A stretch of DNA of 64,000 nucleotides from Bacteroides rodentium JCM 16496. Lineage in GTDB: Bacteria > Bacteroidota > Bacteroidia > Bacteroidales > Bacteroidaceae. The translations under genes were made by a program, and so were the position numbers. Positions 1 through 9,985 of the stretch are shown here, in pieces. How positions within the stretch are numbered: the first letter of the stretch is position 1; each line of letters starts with the position of its first letter. Where the stretch lies: assembly GCF_000614125.1 (NCBI RefSeq), contig NZ_BAKJ01000008.1, positions 62,001 through 126,000 of the forward strand. The letters run 5' to 3'. The notes beneath the pieces were generated by a model. It worked only from the letters and a program-made list of their open reading frames with translations. It ran no database searches and had not been told where the DNA came from.

Positions 1-746
1 TGGCAGACTTGAAGAAAGCTCTCAGCGACCATACGGTGAGTGTGCTTCGGGAACTGAAGGCGGTCGGTGTCACTCCCAAATGGGTGCAAGTGGGCAATGA
101 AATTCGTCCGGGCATGCTGTGGGATAAAGACAAGGCTTTGAGCGGCGCATCCTATGACGTGAAGGAATCCGACTTGAAAGATGCTCCGGCAAACGCTTCT
201 TCCGAGGTGGTATATCCCATGAATTGGGCCAATCTCGGCGCATTTATCACTACCGGATATGATGCCGTGAAGTCGGTCTGCCCCGATGCCATCGTCATTG
301 TTCACCTGGACAACGGATGGGACAATGGTTTGTTCAACTGGTTTTTCGACGAACTGAAGAAGAACGGAGGCAAGTGGGATATGATAGGTATGTCACTCTA
401 TCCTTACTGGTCGCGCGATGCCAAGCCGGAATATACAGCGGCTGATGCCGTTATTACGGACTGCATCAAAAATATCAAAGCGGTAAGTGCGAAGTATAAC
501 TGTGATGTAATGGTGGTGGAAACTGGCATGGAGTGTGCCGACGACAAAGGGAATCTGGCAAGTGCTTCCGTACTGGCAGAAGGGAAACGCCAACTGGCCC
601 GTGTCCTGAAAGAGTGCAAAGAGAATACTGACGGACGCTGCAAGGGCGTGTTCTACTGGGAACCGGAGTGCAGGCCGAGCCAATATCGGCTGGGGGCATT
701 CACAAAAGACGGTCGCCCCACTGTGATAATGGATGCTTTTAAATAA
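1..746 (+). CDS. Arabinogalactan endo-beta-1,4-galactanase, GH53 (3' part)
   Basis: C-terminal part of a GH53 endo-beta-1,4-galactanase, which cuts the galactan backbone of type I arabinogalactan/pectin side chains. The reading frame is open to the left edge, so the N-terminus and signal peptide lie outside the window. The (beta/alpha)8 fold is recognisable by the acid/base segment WVQVGNEIRPG and the nucleophile segment VMVVETGM, with YWEPE near the end, all typical of GH53. It ends 28 bases before a GH2 beta-galactosidase on the same strand, which fits a galactan-degrading operon: the endo-enzyme releases oligosaccharides and the GH2 enzyme trims galactose. Family assignment is from motif recognition; substrate specificity is inferred. 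Confidence 0.9.
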   Translation, partial: ADLKKALSDHTVSVLRELKAVGVTPKWVQVGNEIRPGMLWDKDKALSGASYDVKESDLKDAPANASSEVVYPMNWANLGAFITTGYDAVKSVCPDAIVIVHLDNGWDNGLFNWFFDELKKNGGKWDMIGMSLYPYWSRDAKPEYTAADAVITDCIKNIKAVSAKYNCDVMVVETGMECADDKGNLASASVLAEGKRQLARVLKECKENTDGRCKGVFYWEPECRPSQYRLGAFTKDGRPTVIMDAFK

Positions 747-774
747 TTATATTAACAAAATCTTTTAAAGAAGA

Positions 775-3248
775 ATGAGAAAGACAATACTTATCTTTTC
801 CTGCTGCGCTTCTTTTGCCTTGGCGGCAATGGCGCAGCGTACAGAAGCATTGTTGGAAAAGAACTGGAAGTTCACCAAGGGAGATGTTCCCGAAGCAACA
901 CAAACAAATTTCGACGACAGTAAGTGGGAAACAGTGACCATTCCTCATGATTGGGCCATCTTTGGTCCGTTCGACCGCAACAACGATTTGCAGGAGGTAG
1001 CGGTTACGCAAGACCTTGAGAAGCAAGCTTCCGTAAAGACCGGGCGTACCGGAGGGTTGCCTTATGTGGGTGTCGGTTGGTATCGTACGGCTTTTGATGC
1101 TCCTGCCGACAAGCAGGTTACTCTGGTTTTCGATGGTGCTATGAGTGAGGCTCGGGTCTATGTCAATGGGAGAGAAGCTTGTTTCTGGCCTTTCGGGTAT
1201 AACTCTTTTCATTGCGATGTTACCGGTTTGCTGAATGCCGACGGTAAAAACAATGTGCTGGCTGTCCGTCTGGAAAACAGACCCCAGTCCTCCCGTTGGT
1301 ATCCGGGGGCGGGATTGTATCGCAATGTCCACCTAGTTACTACGGAACGTGTCCATGTTCCGGTTTGGGGTACACAGCTCACCACACCGCATGTTTCTGA
1401 TGAATACGCTTCCGTGCGTCTGCGTACTACAATACGGAATGCCGGTGATGCGGATGTTCGTATTTCTACTGATATTATTGCGCCGGACGGTAAGATAGTA
1501 GCCCGTAAGGATAATAGCCGGAAAATTAATCACGGACAGCCATTTGAGCAGAATTTTCTGATAAATGCTCCGTCTCTGTGGTCCCCTGAGACACCTTATT
1601 TATATAAGGCAGTATCTAAGATTTATGTAGATGGCAAACAGACTGACGAATATACCACGCGTTTTGGTATCCGCAGTATTGAGATTATAGCTGATAAGGG
1701 ATTCTTCCTGAATGGTAAGCACCGTAAATTCCAGGGGGTATGCAATCACCACGATTTGGGCCCGTTGGGTGCGGCTGTCAATGTGGCTGCTCTTCGCCGT
1801 CAGTTGACATTGTTGAAGGATATGGGATGTGATGCAGTCCGCACCTCCCACAATATGCCTACACCCGAATTGGTGGAACTCTGTGACGAGATGGGCTTTA
1901 TGATGATGTTGGAACCTTTCGATGAATGGGATATTGCCAAATGTGAGAATGGGTATCACCGCTATTTCAACGAATGGGCAGAAAAGGATATGGTAAACAT
2001 GCTGCATCAGTATCGGAACAATCCTTGTGTGATAATGTGGAGTGTAGGAAATGAGGTTCCTACCCAATGTAGTCCCGAGGCTACAAAGTGGCTTCTTTCC
2101 TGCAGGATATTTGCCATCGCGAAGACCCTACACGCCCCGTTACTTGTGGTATGGACCAGGTGACTTGCGTGCTTGCCAACGGGTTTGCGGCAATGATTGA
2201 TGTACCCGGTCTTAATTATCGGGCTCACCGTTATGTGGAGTCTTATGAGACCCTTCCGCAGAATATCGTACTCGGTTCGGAGACGGCTTCCACTGTCAGT
2301 TCTCGTGGTGTCTATAAATTTCCCGTACAGAAGGGAGCTAGTGTGATGTACGATGACCATCAGTGCTCCGGTTATGATGTGGAGTGTTGTTCCTGGTCGA
2401 ATCTTCCCGATGAGGATTTTGCTTTGGCTGATGATTATGACTGGACAATCGGACAGTTCGTCTGGACGGGTTTTGATTATTTGGGTGAGCCTTCTCCTTA
2501 TAGTACGGATTCCTGGCCCAGCCACAGCTCCGTTTTCGGTATCATAGACTTGGCAAGCCTCCCCAAAGACCGTTTCTATCTGTACCGCAGCCTATGGAAT
2601 AAGCAGGCAAATACCTTGCATGTCCTTCCGCACTGGACGTGGCCTGGCAGGGAAGGGGAGAATACTCCGGTTTTTGTTTACACCAGCTATCCCAGTGCCG
2701 AACTGTTCGTCAACGGAAAGAGTTATGGCAAACAACGGAAACTTACTGCTGATGAAAGCCGTGCTTTGGAAGGTCAGGACTCTCTTGCTTTGCAGCGTCG
2801 CTATCGCTTGATGTGGATGGATGTTCCTTATGAACCGGGCGAAGTGAAAGTGGTGGCTTATGATGCTTCCGGCAAGCCTGCAGAAGAAAAGGTGATTCGT
2901 ACCGCTGGCAAGCCCCATCATCTGGAGCTGGTTGCCGACCGCACCCGCTTGTCTGCCGATGGTAAGGACCTGGCATATATCACAGTCCGTGTCGTGGATA
3001 AGGACGGTAACCTTTGTCCGGCAGACAGCCGCATGGTAAACTTCTCGGTGAAGGGTGCCGGAAAATATCGCGCTGCTGCCAATGGAGATGCTACCAGCCT
3101 CGATTTGTTCCATTTGCCCAAGATGCCGGCTTTCAGCGGTCAGCTGACGGCTATTGTGCAGAGTGGTGAGCAAGCCGGTGAGATTGTGTTTGAGGCAAGG
3201 GCTAAAGGATTGAAGTCGGGAAAGCTGGTACTGCAAGTCGGGGAATAG
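775..3248 (+). CDS. Beta-galactosidase, GH2 (one-base frameshift near 2090)
   Basis: GH2 beta-galactosidase, about 824 residues once a frameshift is restored. A signal peptide (ends ..LAAMAQR) indicates export. Domain order is sugar-binding jelly roll, immunoglobulin-like domain, TIM barrel and C-terminal Ig-like domains. The acid/base Glu is in SVGNEVPTQ (about residue 427) and the nucleophile Glu in VLGSETAS (about residue 503 after repair). Frame 1 runs 775-2163 and the protein continues in another frame from about 2090: restoring one G in a GG run gives ATKWASFLQDICHRED, so a single base has been lost. It follows the GH53 gene by 28 bases. The family is confident; galactan-oligosaccharide specificity is inferred from the neighbour. 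A true pseudogene is possible, but sequencing error is more likely. Confidence 0.88.
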
Positions 3249-3285
3249 TCTAATAATTCTTATTTCCTGATGTCCGAACGGGAAT

Positions 3286-3328
3286 AATTTCCTACCTTTG
3301 TGTATTACTAACATAAAGGTAGGAAATT
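3286..3328. repeat. Perfect 14-bp inverted repeat abutting a start codon
   Basis: AATTTCCTACCTTT (3286-3299) and AAAGGTAGGAAATT (3315-3328) are exact reverse complements separated by 15 bases. The right arm ends at the base before the ATG at 3329. The left arm contains most of a TAnnTTTG promoter element. As DNA it could be an operator; as RNA only a transcript starting upstream of 3286 would form the whole hairpin. Confidence 0.85.
3293..3300 (+). promoter_or_regulatory. Bacteroides -7 promoter element (TACCTTTG)
   Basis: TACCTTTG matches the Bacteroides -7 consensus TAnnTTTG and lies 28 bases before the ATG at 3329. No good -33 TTTG is seen at the usual 19-21 bp spacing, so the call rests mainly on the -7 match and position. 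Confidence 0.45.
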
Positions 3329-5052
3329 ATGAACGATATGACGATTCCTTATGCCATCGCAGACTTTGTTGAGATGCGTGAGCGCGGCTTCTACTATGTA
3401 GACAAGACACGTTTCATTCCGGAATTGGAGCGTTACAAAGCTCCTGTCTTTCTCCGTCCGCGTCGTTTCGGAAAGAGTTTGCTGATTTCCACCTTATCTT
3501 ATTATTATGACTTGAATGAGACCGAACGCTTCGACGCTCTCTACGGTGGGCTTTATATCGGCACCCATCCTACTCCGGAGCGTAATCGGTATATGGTGTT
3601 GCGTTTCAATTTTTCTGCCATGGTGATGAGCAGCAGCATAGAAGCGCTGGAACGCAACTTCCACAATTTGAATTGCGGGCCGATAGAAATGCTGGTAAAG
3701 AGTAACTACCGCTATGCCCGCTATTTTGAAGGCTTTGCTTTCCGCGACTTGAACAATGCCTCTTCTATGTTGGAGGACATCATGAATTGGATAAAGTCGA
3801 ACAATCTCCCCAAACTTTATATTCTTGTCGATGAGTATGACAACTTCACCAACCAGTTGCTTACCTCCTTCAAAGACCCCCTTTACGAGAACATTACTAC
3901 CGGTGACAGCTTTTTGCGTACTTTCTTTAAGACCATCAAGAAGGGGATCGATGAAGGCAGTATCCGTTCTTGCTTCTGCACAGGTGTGCTTCCCGTCACG
4001 ATGGACGATTTGACCAGCGGTTACAATATTGCCGAAATCCTGACGCTTGAACCTACGTTCACCGAGATGCTGGGTTTCAACCATGACGAGGCCTCCACAT
4101 ACCTGCGCTATGTGGTCGATAAATACGGTAACGGTGAAGATCGCTTCGACGAGCTTTGGCAGCTTATTCTGAACAACTATGACGGTTATCGCTTCCTGCC
4201 GAATGCCCGTCCGTTGTTCAACTCCACTATACTGACTTATTTCTTCAAAAAGTTTGCCGTGAACAAAGGCGAGATTCCACCGGAGATGATAGACGAGAAT
4301 CTGCGTACGGACATCGGCTGGATACATCGGCTCACCATCACACTGGACAATGCCCGTGAAATGCTGGATGCCTTGCTGATAGACGGGGAACTGGTTTATT
4401 CCCAGCCCAACCTGCGTAGCAAGTTCAACAAACAGAAGTTTTTCGACAAGCAGTTCTATCCGATAAGCTTGTATTATCTGGGGATGACGACGTTGAAAAA
4501 CGGTTTTAAGATGACTTTGCCTAATCTTACCATGCGCAGTATTTTCATGGATTATTTCAATGACATGAATAAGGTGAGCAGTGATGCACGACGTTATGTT
4601 CCCATTTATGAGCATTTTGTGACGCAATCGCGCCAGTTCGAGCCTCTTGTCCGCAATTATTTTGAAGAATATCTTGGTCAGTTCCCTGCCCAGGTGTTCG
4701 ATAGGGTGAATGAGAACTTTATCCGTTGTTCCTTCTTTGAACTTTGCAGCCGCTACCTGAGCGATTATTATACCTTTGCATTGGAGCAGAATCTTCCTTC
4801 CGGTCGTGCCGACTTGGTGCTGACCGGCATTCCCGGTACCGATTTCCACAACGACTGCCGGGTGGTGGAATTCAAATATTTCAAGATGGGTGACGCTGCA
4901 CGTATAGAGGCATTGACCAATCCCGAGCCGGAGATGTAGAGCAGGTTTGCAACTATGCTGCCGACATCAACCGCCAGTTCCCTGCCTACCGGATGCGGAA
5001 GTATGTGGTCTATATAGCCGGAAACAAGGCTTTCAAGGTTTGGGAAGTTTAG
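3329..5052 (+). CDS. AAA-ATPase-like / PD-(D/E)XK nuclease family protein (frameshift near 4933)
   Basis: Member of the AAA-ATPase-like plus PD-(D/E)XK (DUF1703) family that is amplified in Bacteroides genomes; cellular role is not established. The N-terminal half opens with YAIADFVEMRERGFYYVDKT and a Walker-A-like RPRRFGKS; the C-terminal half has a PD-(D/E)XK-type core, with GRADLVL followed by VVEFKYFK. The long frame stops at 4939, but the next frame continues as DVEQVCNYAADINRQFPAYR to a stop at 5052, the expected family ending. One G missing from ggaggatg explains this, giving about 574 residues. It stands alone between the galactan genes and the starch locus, with its own promoter and a palindrome touching the start codon. 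Nuclease activity is inferred from the motif only. Confidence 0.85.
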
Positions 5053-5140
5053 GCAGATTCGTTGCAACACACACTTCAGACCAAAAGCTCCATCCGCATC
5101 TGCTGATGAAGCACATTGATAAATGCATCATTGCAACCGC

Positions 5141-5156
5141 ATGCAATCGTTTGCAT
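5141..5156. promoter_or_regulatory. LacI-family operator-like palindrome upstream of susC
   Basis: ATGCAATCGTTTGCAT has perfect 6-bp inverted arms (ATGCAA/TTGCAT) around a TCGT centre with the central CG typical of LacI/PurR-family operators. Its reverse complement matches 13 of 16 positions of a site upstream of the susG-like gene (22905-22920). The regulator itself is not in the window. Confidence 0.45.
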
Positions 5157-5185
5157 TGTTCACTCCTCACATTTTGCACTTTCCT

Positions 5186-5217
5186 TATGCTTTACTAAAT
5201 TAATAAAGCATATTTTT
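5186..5217 (+). terminator. Rho-independent terminator after the PD-(D/E)XK gene
   Basis: TATGCTTTA (5186-5194) pairs with TAAAGCATA (5204-5212), a perfect 9-bp stem, followed by TTTTT. It lies 134 bases after the repaired stop of the upstream gene and separates that unit from susC. Confidence 0.7.
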
Positions 5218-5328
5218 GTTGCGTCATGCTTTGGGTACTTGAAAGACGTTGGAAAGCAAAAGTACGAAAATTATTTTCGAATAATATATATAGGTAATTA
5301 ATATTGTTAACTTTAATTTATTAAATGC

Positions 5329-8300
5329 ATGAAGCAAGTTAATCTTAGAATCTGTCAAACGATTCTTACCCTAATGTTAGGGCTATTCTTGTCTGTTGGC
5401 GCTTATGCACAGAACATCACCGTGAAAGGGCATGTAAAAGATGCCTTGGGTGGCGTGATAGGCGCAAATGTAGTGGAAAAAGGAAACTCCACGAATGGTA
5501 CAATCACTGACCTTGATGGTAATTTTACGTTGACTGTTCCTCAGGGAGCTACGTTGGTCGTGTCTTTTATCGGATACAAGACGCAAGAAGTAGCTGCTGC
5601 TCCTTCAGTAATTATTACATTACAAGATGATGCAGAATTGTTGGGAGAAGTGGTCGTAATTGGTTACGGTACAGCTAAAAAGAATGATTTGACCGGGTCT
5701 GTTACGGCTATTAGTGCAGATAAAATGGTAAAAGGTGCTGTTACATCTGCTACTGATATGTTGGTTGGTAAAGCTGCCGGTGTAAGTGTGATTACTGACG
5801 GTGGTGCTCCGGGAGCTGGTGCTACAATTCGTGTGCGTGGCGGTTCTTCTATGTCTGCATCCAATAATCCGTTGATTGTTATTGACGGTGTGCCTGTAGA
5901 TGACGGTGGCATTAATGGTATGTCAAATCCTTTGGCTACTGTCCATCCCAATGATATTGAGACTTTTACTATTTTGAAAGATGCTTCTGCAACAGCCATT
6001 TATGGTTCTCGTGCATCTAACGGTGTTATTATTATTAATACTAAAAAAGGAAAGTCTGGACGTGTACAAGTTGGTTATAGCGGTACATTCTCTATTAATA
6101 CAAGACCTAATAAAGTAGATGTAATGTCTGCAAATGAATTTAGAGAATTTGTAACTTCTAAATTCGGTGAATCAAGTGCTCAGTTTAAAGCATTAGGTCA
6201 GGCAAATACTGATTGGCAGGATGAGATATTTAAAACCTCTTTCAGTACAGACCACAATGTTAATGTTTCTGGCGCTATACCGCACATGCCCTATCGTGTA
6301 TCAGTTTCTTATACCAATGAAAATGGTATATTGAAGACTTCTAATATGGAGCGTTTGACTGGTGCTATTAGCTTGAATCCTAATTTCTTTGATAAGAAAT
6401 TGAATATTCAGTTGAATGTGAAAGGTATTTATAATACAAACCGTTTTGCAGATACTGGTGCGATAGGTATGGCGACGCAATATGATCCGACACAGCTATT
6501 TACATGGATGGAAATCCCTATGGTAACGGCTACTTTATGTATATGAAAAGTGGCAATAATCCTACACCGGTTGATATTGGTTTGGCTAATCCCGTTTCTA
6601 TTTTAGATTCAAAGCATGACGAATCGACTGTTTATAGAAGTATTGGTAATGCACAAATTGACTATAAGTTTCATTTCCTGCCCGAATTGAGAGCAAACTT
6701 GAATTTAGGTTATGACGTGTCTAAGAGTGAAGGTGATGTTATTATAGAAGATAATGCTCCTATGACTTGGTGCCAAGGTAACTATAAAACAGGGTTTGGT
6801 GAAAATAGCAGTTATTATCAATTGAAGCGGAATACATTGCTGGATTTCTATTTGAATTATGCTAAAGAGTTTGGTGCACATCATGTCGATGTTATGGCTG
6901 GTTATTCTTGGCAGCATTTCTATAATTCTACATGGACCAAATATCCTTATTCTACAGTAAAAGCTGAAGAAACTGGTAAGGAATTCTATAAGGATATGGA
7001 AGATTATTCAACTGAAAACTATCTTGTTTCTTTCTTTGGGCGTTTGAATTATACATTATTGAACCGTTATTTGGTGACATTTACCTTGCGTAATGATGGT
7101 TCTTCACGTTTCAATAAAGACAATCGTTGGGGATTATTCCCTTCAGTTGCTTTGGCATGGAAGATGAAAGAAGAGAATTTCTTGAAGGGAGTGGATTGGC
7201 TTTCTGATTTGAAGTTGCGTTTGGGCTATGGTATTACTGGTCAGCAAAACCTGAATAATGGTGACTATCCTTATATGGCTCGCTATATGTATTCCAAAGC
7301 TGGAGCAAATTATTATTTTGGTAACAACAAGTATTCATTGATTGCTCCTCAAGCTTATGATGAAAACTTGAAATGGGAAGAAACTACAACTTACAATATT
7401 GGATTGGATTTCGGTGTATTGAACAACAAATTGACAGGTACTCTTGATTTGTATTATCGTAAAACTGATGATTTGCTGAATACAGTTACAGCTCCTGCCG
7501 GTACAAACTTTAGTAACCAGTTGTTGACGAATGTAGGTACATTGGAGAATAAAGGTATTGAACTTACTTTGACGGCTCATCCTATCACGACAAAAGATTG
7601 GGACTGGACATTGAGTTATAACATCTCTTATAATAAAAATGAAATTACTAAATTGACATTTAATGATGACCCGGCTTATAAAGGTGTGATTCATACTGGT
7701 ATTGATGGAGCAACCGGTTATAATATCATGATAAATGCTGTTGATCATCCTTATAATTCATTTTATGTATGGGAACAACTTTATGATAAGGCTGGAAATC
7801 CGATAGAAGGTGCTTATGTTGATCAAAATGGGGATAATAAAATAGACGAAGAAGATTTGGTCGCTTACAAAAAGTCTGCTCCTGACGTATTCATGGGATT
7901 AACTTCTCAATTGTCTTATAAGAATTGGGATTTATCATTTGCTTTGCGTGCAAGTATTGGAAACTATGCTTATAACAATGTACAATCCAATCGTGAGGCT
8001 TGGGATGGTTCACAAATGTATGACCAAACTGGTTTCTTGAAAAATCGTTTGACTTCTGCATGGAAAACAAATTTCAAGACAGGGCAATACCGTTCTAGTT
8101 ACTATGTTCAGAATGCTTCTTTTGTACGGATGGACAATATTTCATTAGGATACACTTTTAACAAGCTGTTCAATGATAAACAAAGTGCACGTGTTTATGT
8201 CACGGTACAGAATCCGTTTGTTATTACCAAATATGATGGTTTGGATCCTGAAATTAGCGGTAGTGGAGTTGATAATAATATCTATCCTCGCCCTCGTGTG

Positions 8301-8330
8301 TTTATGTTAGGCTTGAATCTTAATTTTTAA
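5329..8330 (+). CDS. susC: SusC-type TonB-dependent outer-membrane receptor (frameshift near 6497)
   Basis: SusC/RagA-family TonB-linked transporter, about 1000 residues after repair; imports oligosaccharides, here probably maltooligosaccharides, through the outer membrane with its SusD lid. It has a signal peptide (..VGAYAQN), a carboxypeptidase-like N-terminal domain, a plug domain with SusC signatures (IRVRGGSS, ILKDASATAIYGSRASNG) and a barrel ending in LNLNF. The first frame runs to 6546; the second enters at about 6497. Adding one C (cagctattt to cagcctattt) gives YDPTQPIYMDGNPYGNGYF, so one base was lost. It is followed 11 bases later by susD, a SusE/F-like gene and GH13. The starch role is inferred from that company. 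Confidence 0.9.
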
Positions 8331-8341
8331 TCAATGAAGTT

Positions 8342-9961
8342 ATGAAAATATTAAAATATAAATATATATTGTCGGCAGCCCTTTTGAGTACGATGTTAGG
8401 GGTTACCTCTTGTGTGAACGATCTGGATACGGTTCCATTGGATAAGGATGAATTGGTTTCGGATGTCGTTTTTGGAAAGGAGATAGGAGCTTATGAACAA
8501 AGTTTGGCTAAAATATATGCAGGTTTGGTAATAGGTGGTAATGCAGGTGGAGACTCAGACCAGGATGTTGCCGGCATTGACGGTGGTTCTCAGGCTTCAT
8601 TTATTCGCGTATTGTGGAATATGCAGGAATTGGCTTCTGATATCGCTCATTGTTGCTGGAATGATCCTGGTATTCCAGACTTCAATCATATTTCTTGGGC
8701 TGCTTCAAGTCCATGGATCAAAGGATCATATTATCGTTTGTATTATCAGATTAACTTGTCGAATGCGTTTTTACGTGAAACAACTGATGATAAACTTGCC
8801 TCACGAGGTTGTTCAGAGCAAGTAAAGGCTTCTATTAAAACTTTCCGTGCAGAAGCTCGTTTTATGCGTGCTTTGATGTATCTGTATGCTTTGGATTTGT
8901 ATCGTAATGTTCCGTTTGTAGATGAAAACAGCCCTATTGGTAGCGTTCGTCCACAACAAATTATGAAAGATCAATTATTTGAATACATTGAAAGTGAAAT
9001 GTTGGCATGTGAAAGTGATATGCTTGATCCTGTAGTTGGATTTAATGATAATTATGGACATGCTAATAAAGCTGCTCTGTGGGCTGCATTGTCTCGCTTG
9101 TATTTGAATGCAGACACGTATGTAGGTGTAAATAAATATACTGAATGTGTGACTTATTCTAAAAAGATTATTTCAGCAGGTTACCAATTGGAACCGGTTT
9201 ATGGCGATATGTTCAAAGCTGATAATGACCAATCCAAAGAGATGATTTTCCCATTGAGATATGAAGGTGAAGATACAATGACCTGGGGAGGTATGACAGC
9301 CTTGCTGTGCTGGGGATCTACTGACTTTCAAGAAGAAACTAATGCAAAGGGAGGCTGGCAAGGTGTTAGAGCTAAGTCTTCTTTATATAATATATTTGAA
9401 AAAGAAGATAACAGTGATAAGGATACTCGTAAAGCAATGCTACGTACAGAAGCTACAAAGAATTTTGAGATAGTGAAAGAAGATGATTTTGTCAATAATG
9501 GCATTCCTGTTACCAAGTTTTATAATGTGAATAAAGATGGAAGTAAACCTGCATCTGCGGAAGCTTGGACAGATTATCCATTATTCCGTTTAGGTGAAAT
9601 CTATTTGAATTTAGCAGAAGCTGTTCTTCGTGGCGGACAGGGAGCAACAAAAACAGAGGCTTTAGGATATGTAAATGATTTGCGTAAACGTGCTTATTCA
9701 GACAAGGCATCCGCACCTATTTCCGATAGTGATTTTACTTTGGACTTTATGATGGACGAACGCGCACGTGAGCTATTCTACGAAGCTCAAAGACGTACAG
9801 ACTTGGTTCGCTTCGGTAAATATACTTCTGCTGATTATGTTTGGCCATGGAAGGGTGGAGTTGCAGCAGGGAAATCTGTGGAAAGCTTTTATCAAGTATT
9901 TCCCTTGCCTTCAGACGATATTGGTTCTAATCAGAACCTGGTACAGAATGAAGGATACTAA
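8342..9961 (+). CDS. susD: SusD-type starch-binding outer-membrane lipoprotein
   Basis: SusD/RagB-family cell-surface lipoprotein of 539 residues that captures glycan and forms the lid of the SusC channel. A lipoprotein signal peptide ends at the lipobox VTSC (Cys 24), followed by the acidic residues usual for exposed lipoproteins. SusD-family landmarks are visible: WNMQELASDIAHCCW, AEARFMRALMYLYALDLY, and near the C-terminus YPLFRLGEIYLNLAEAVLRG and ERARELFYEAQRRTDLVRFG. It begins 11 bases after susC and is followed by the SusE/F-like gene, so all are likely co-transcribed. Starch specificity is inferred from the SusE/F-like and GH13 neighbours. Confidence 0.93.
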   Translation: MKILKYKYILSAALLSTMLGVTSCVNDLDTVPLDKDELVSDVVFGKEIGAYEQSLAKIYAGLVIGGNAGGDSDQDVAGIDGGSQASFIRVLWNMQELASDIAHCCWNDPGIPDFNHISWAASSPWIKGSYYRLYYQINLSNAFLRETTDDKLASRGCSEQVKASIKTFRAEARFMRALMYLYALDLYRNVPFVDENSPIGSVRPQQIMKDQLFEYIESEMLACESDMLDPVVGFNDNYGHANKAALWAALSRLYLNADTYVGVNKYTECVTYSKKIISAGYQLEPVYGDMFKADNDQSKEMIFPLRYEGEDTMTWGGMTALLCWGSTDFQEETNAKGGWQGVRAKSSLYNIFEKEDNSDKDTRKAMLRTEATKNFEIVKEDDFVNNGIPVTKFYNVNKDGSKPASAEAWTDYPLFRLGEIYLNLAEAVLRGGQGATKTEALGYVNDLRKRAYSDKASAPISDSDFTLDFMMDERARELFYEAQRRTDLVRFGKYTSADYVWPWKGGVAAGKSVESFYQVFPLPSDDIGSNQNLVQNEGY

Positions 9962-9985
9962 TATTAATGATTAAACATGAATGAT

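Larger units (their letters stand above)
5053..5328. other. Intergenic control region before susC
   Basis: 276 bases without a gene. It contains a LacI-type operator-like palindrome (5141-5156), a rho-independent terminator for the upstream gene (5186-5217), a 15-base palindrome (5265-5279) and an A/T-rich leader before the susC ATG at 5329. A TATTTTTG match (5211-5218) overlaps the terminator tail, and a 7/8 match TAACTTTA lies at about 5308. The true susC promoter is not resolved. Confidence 0.6.
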
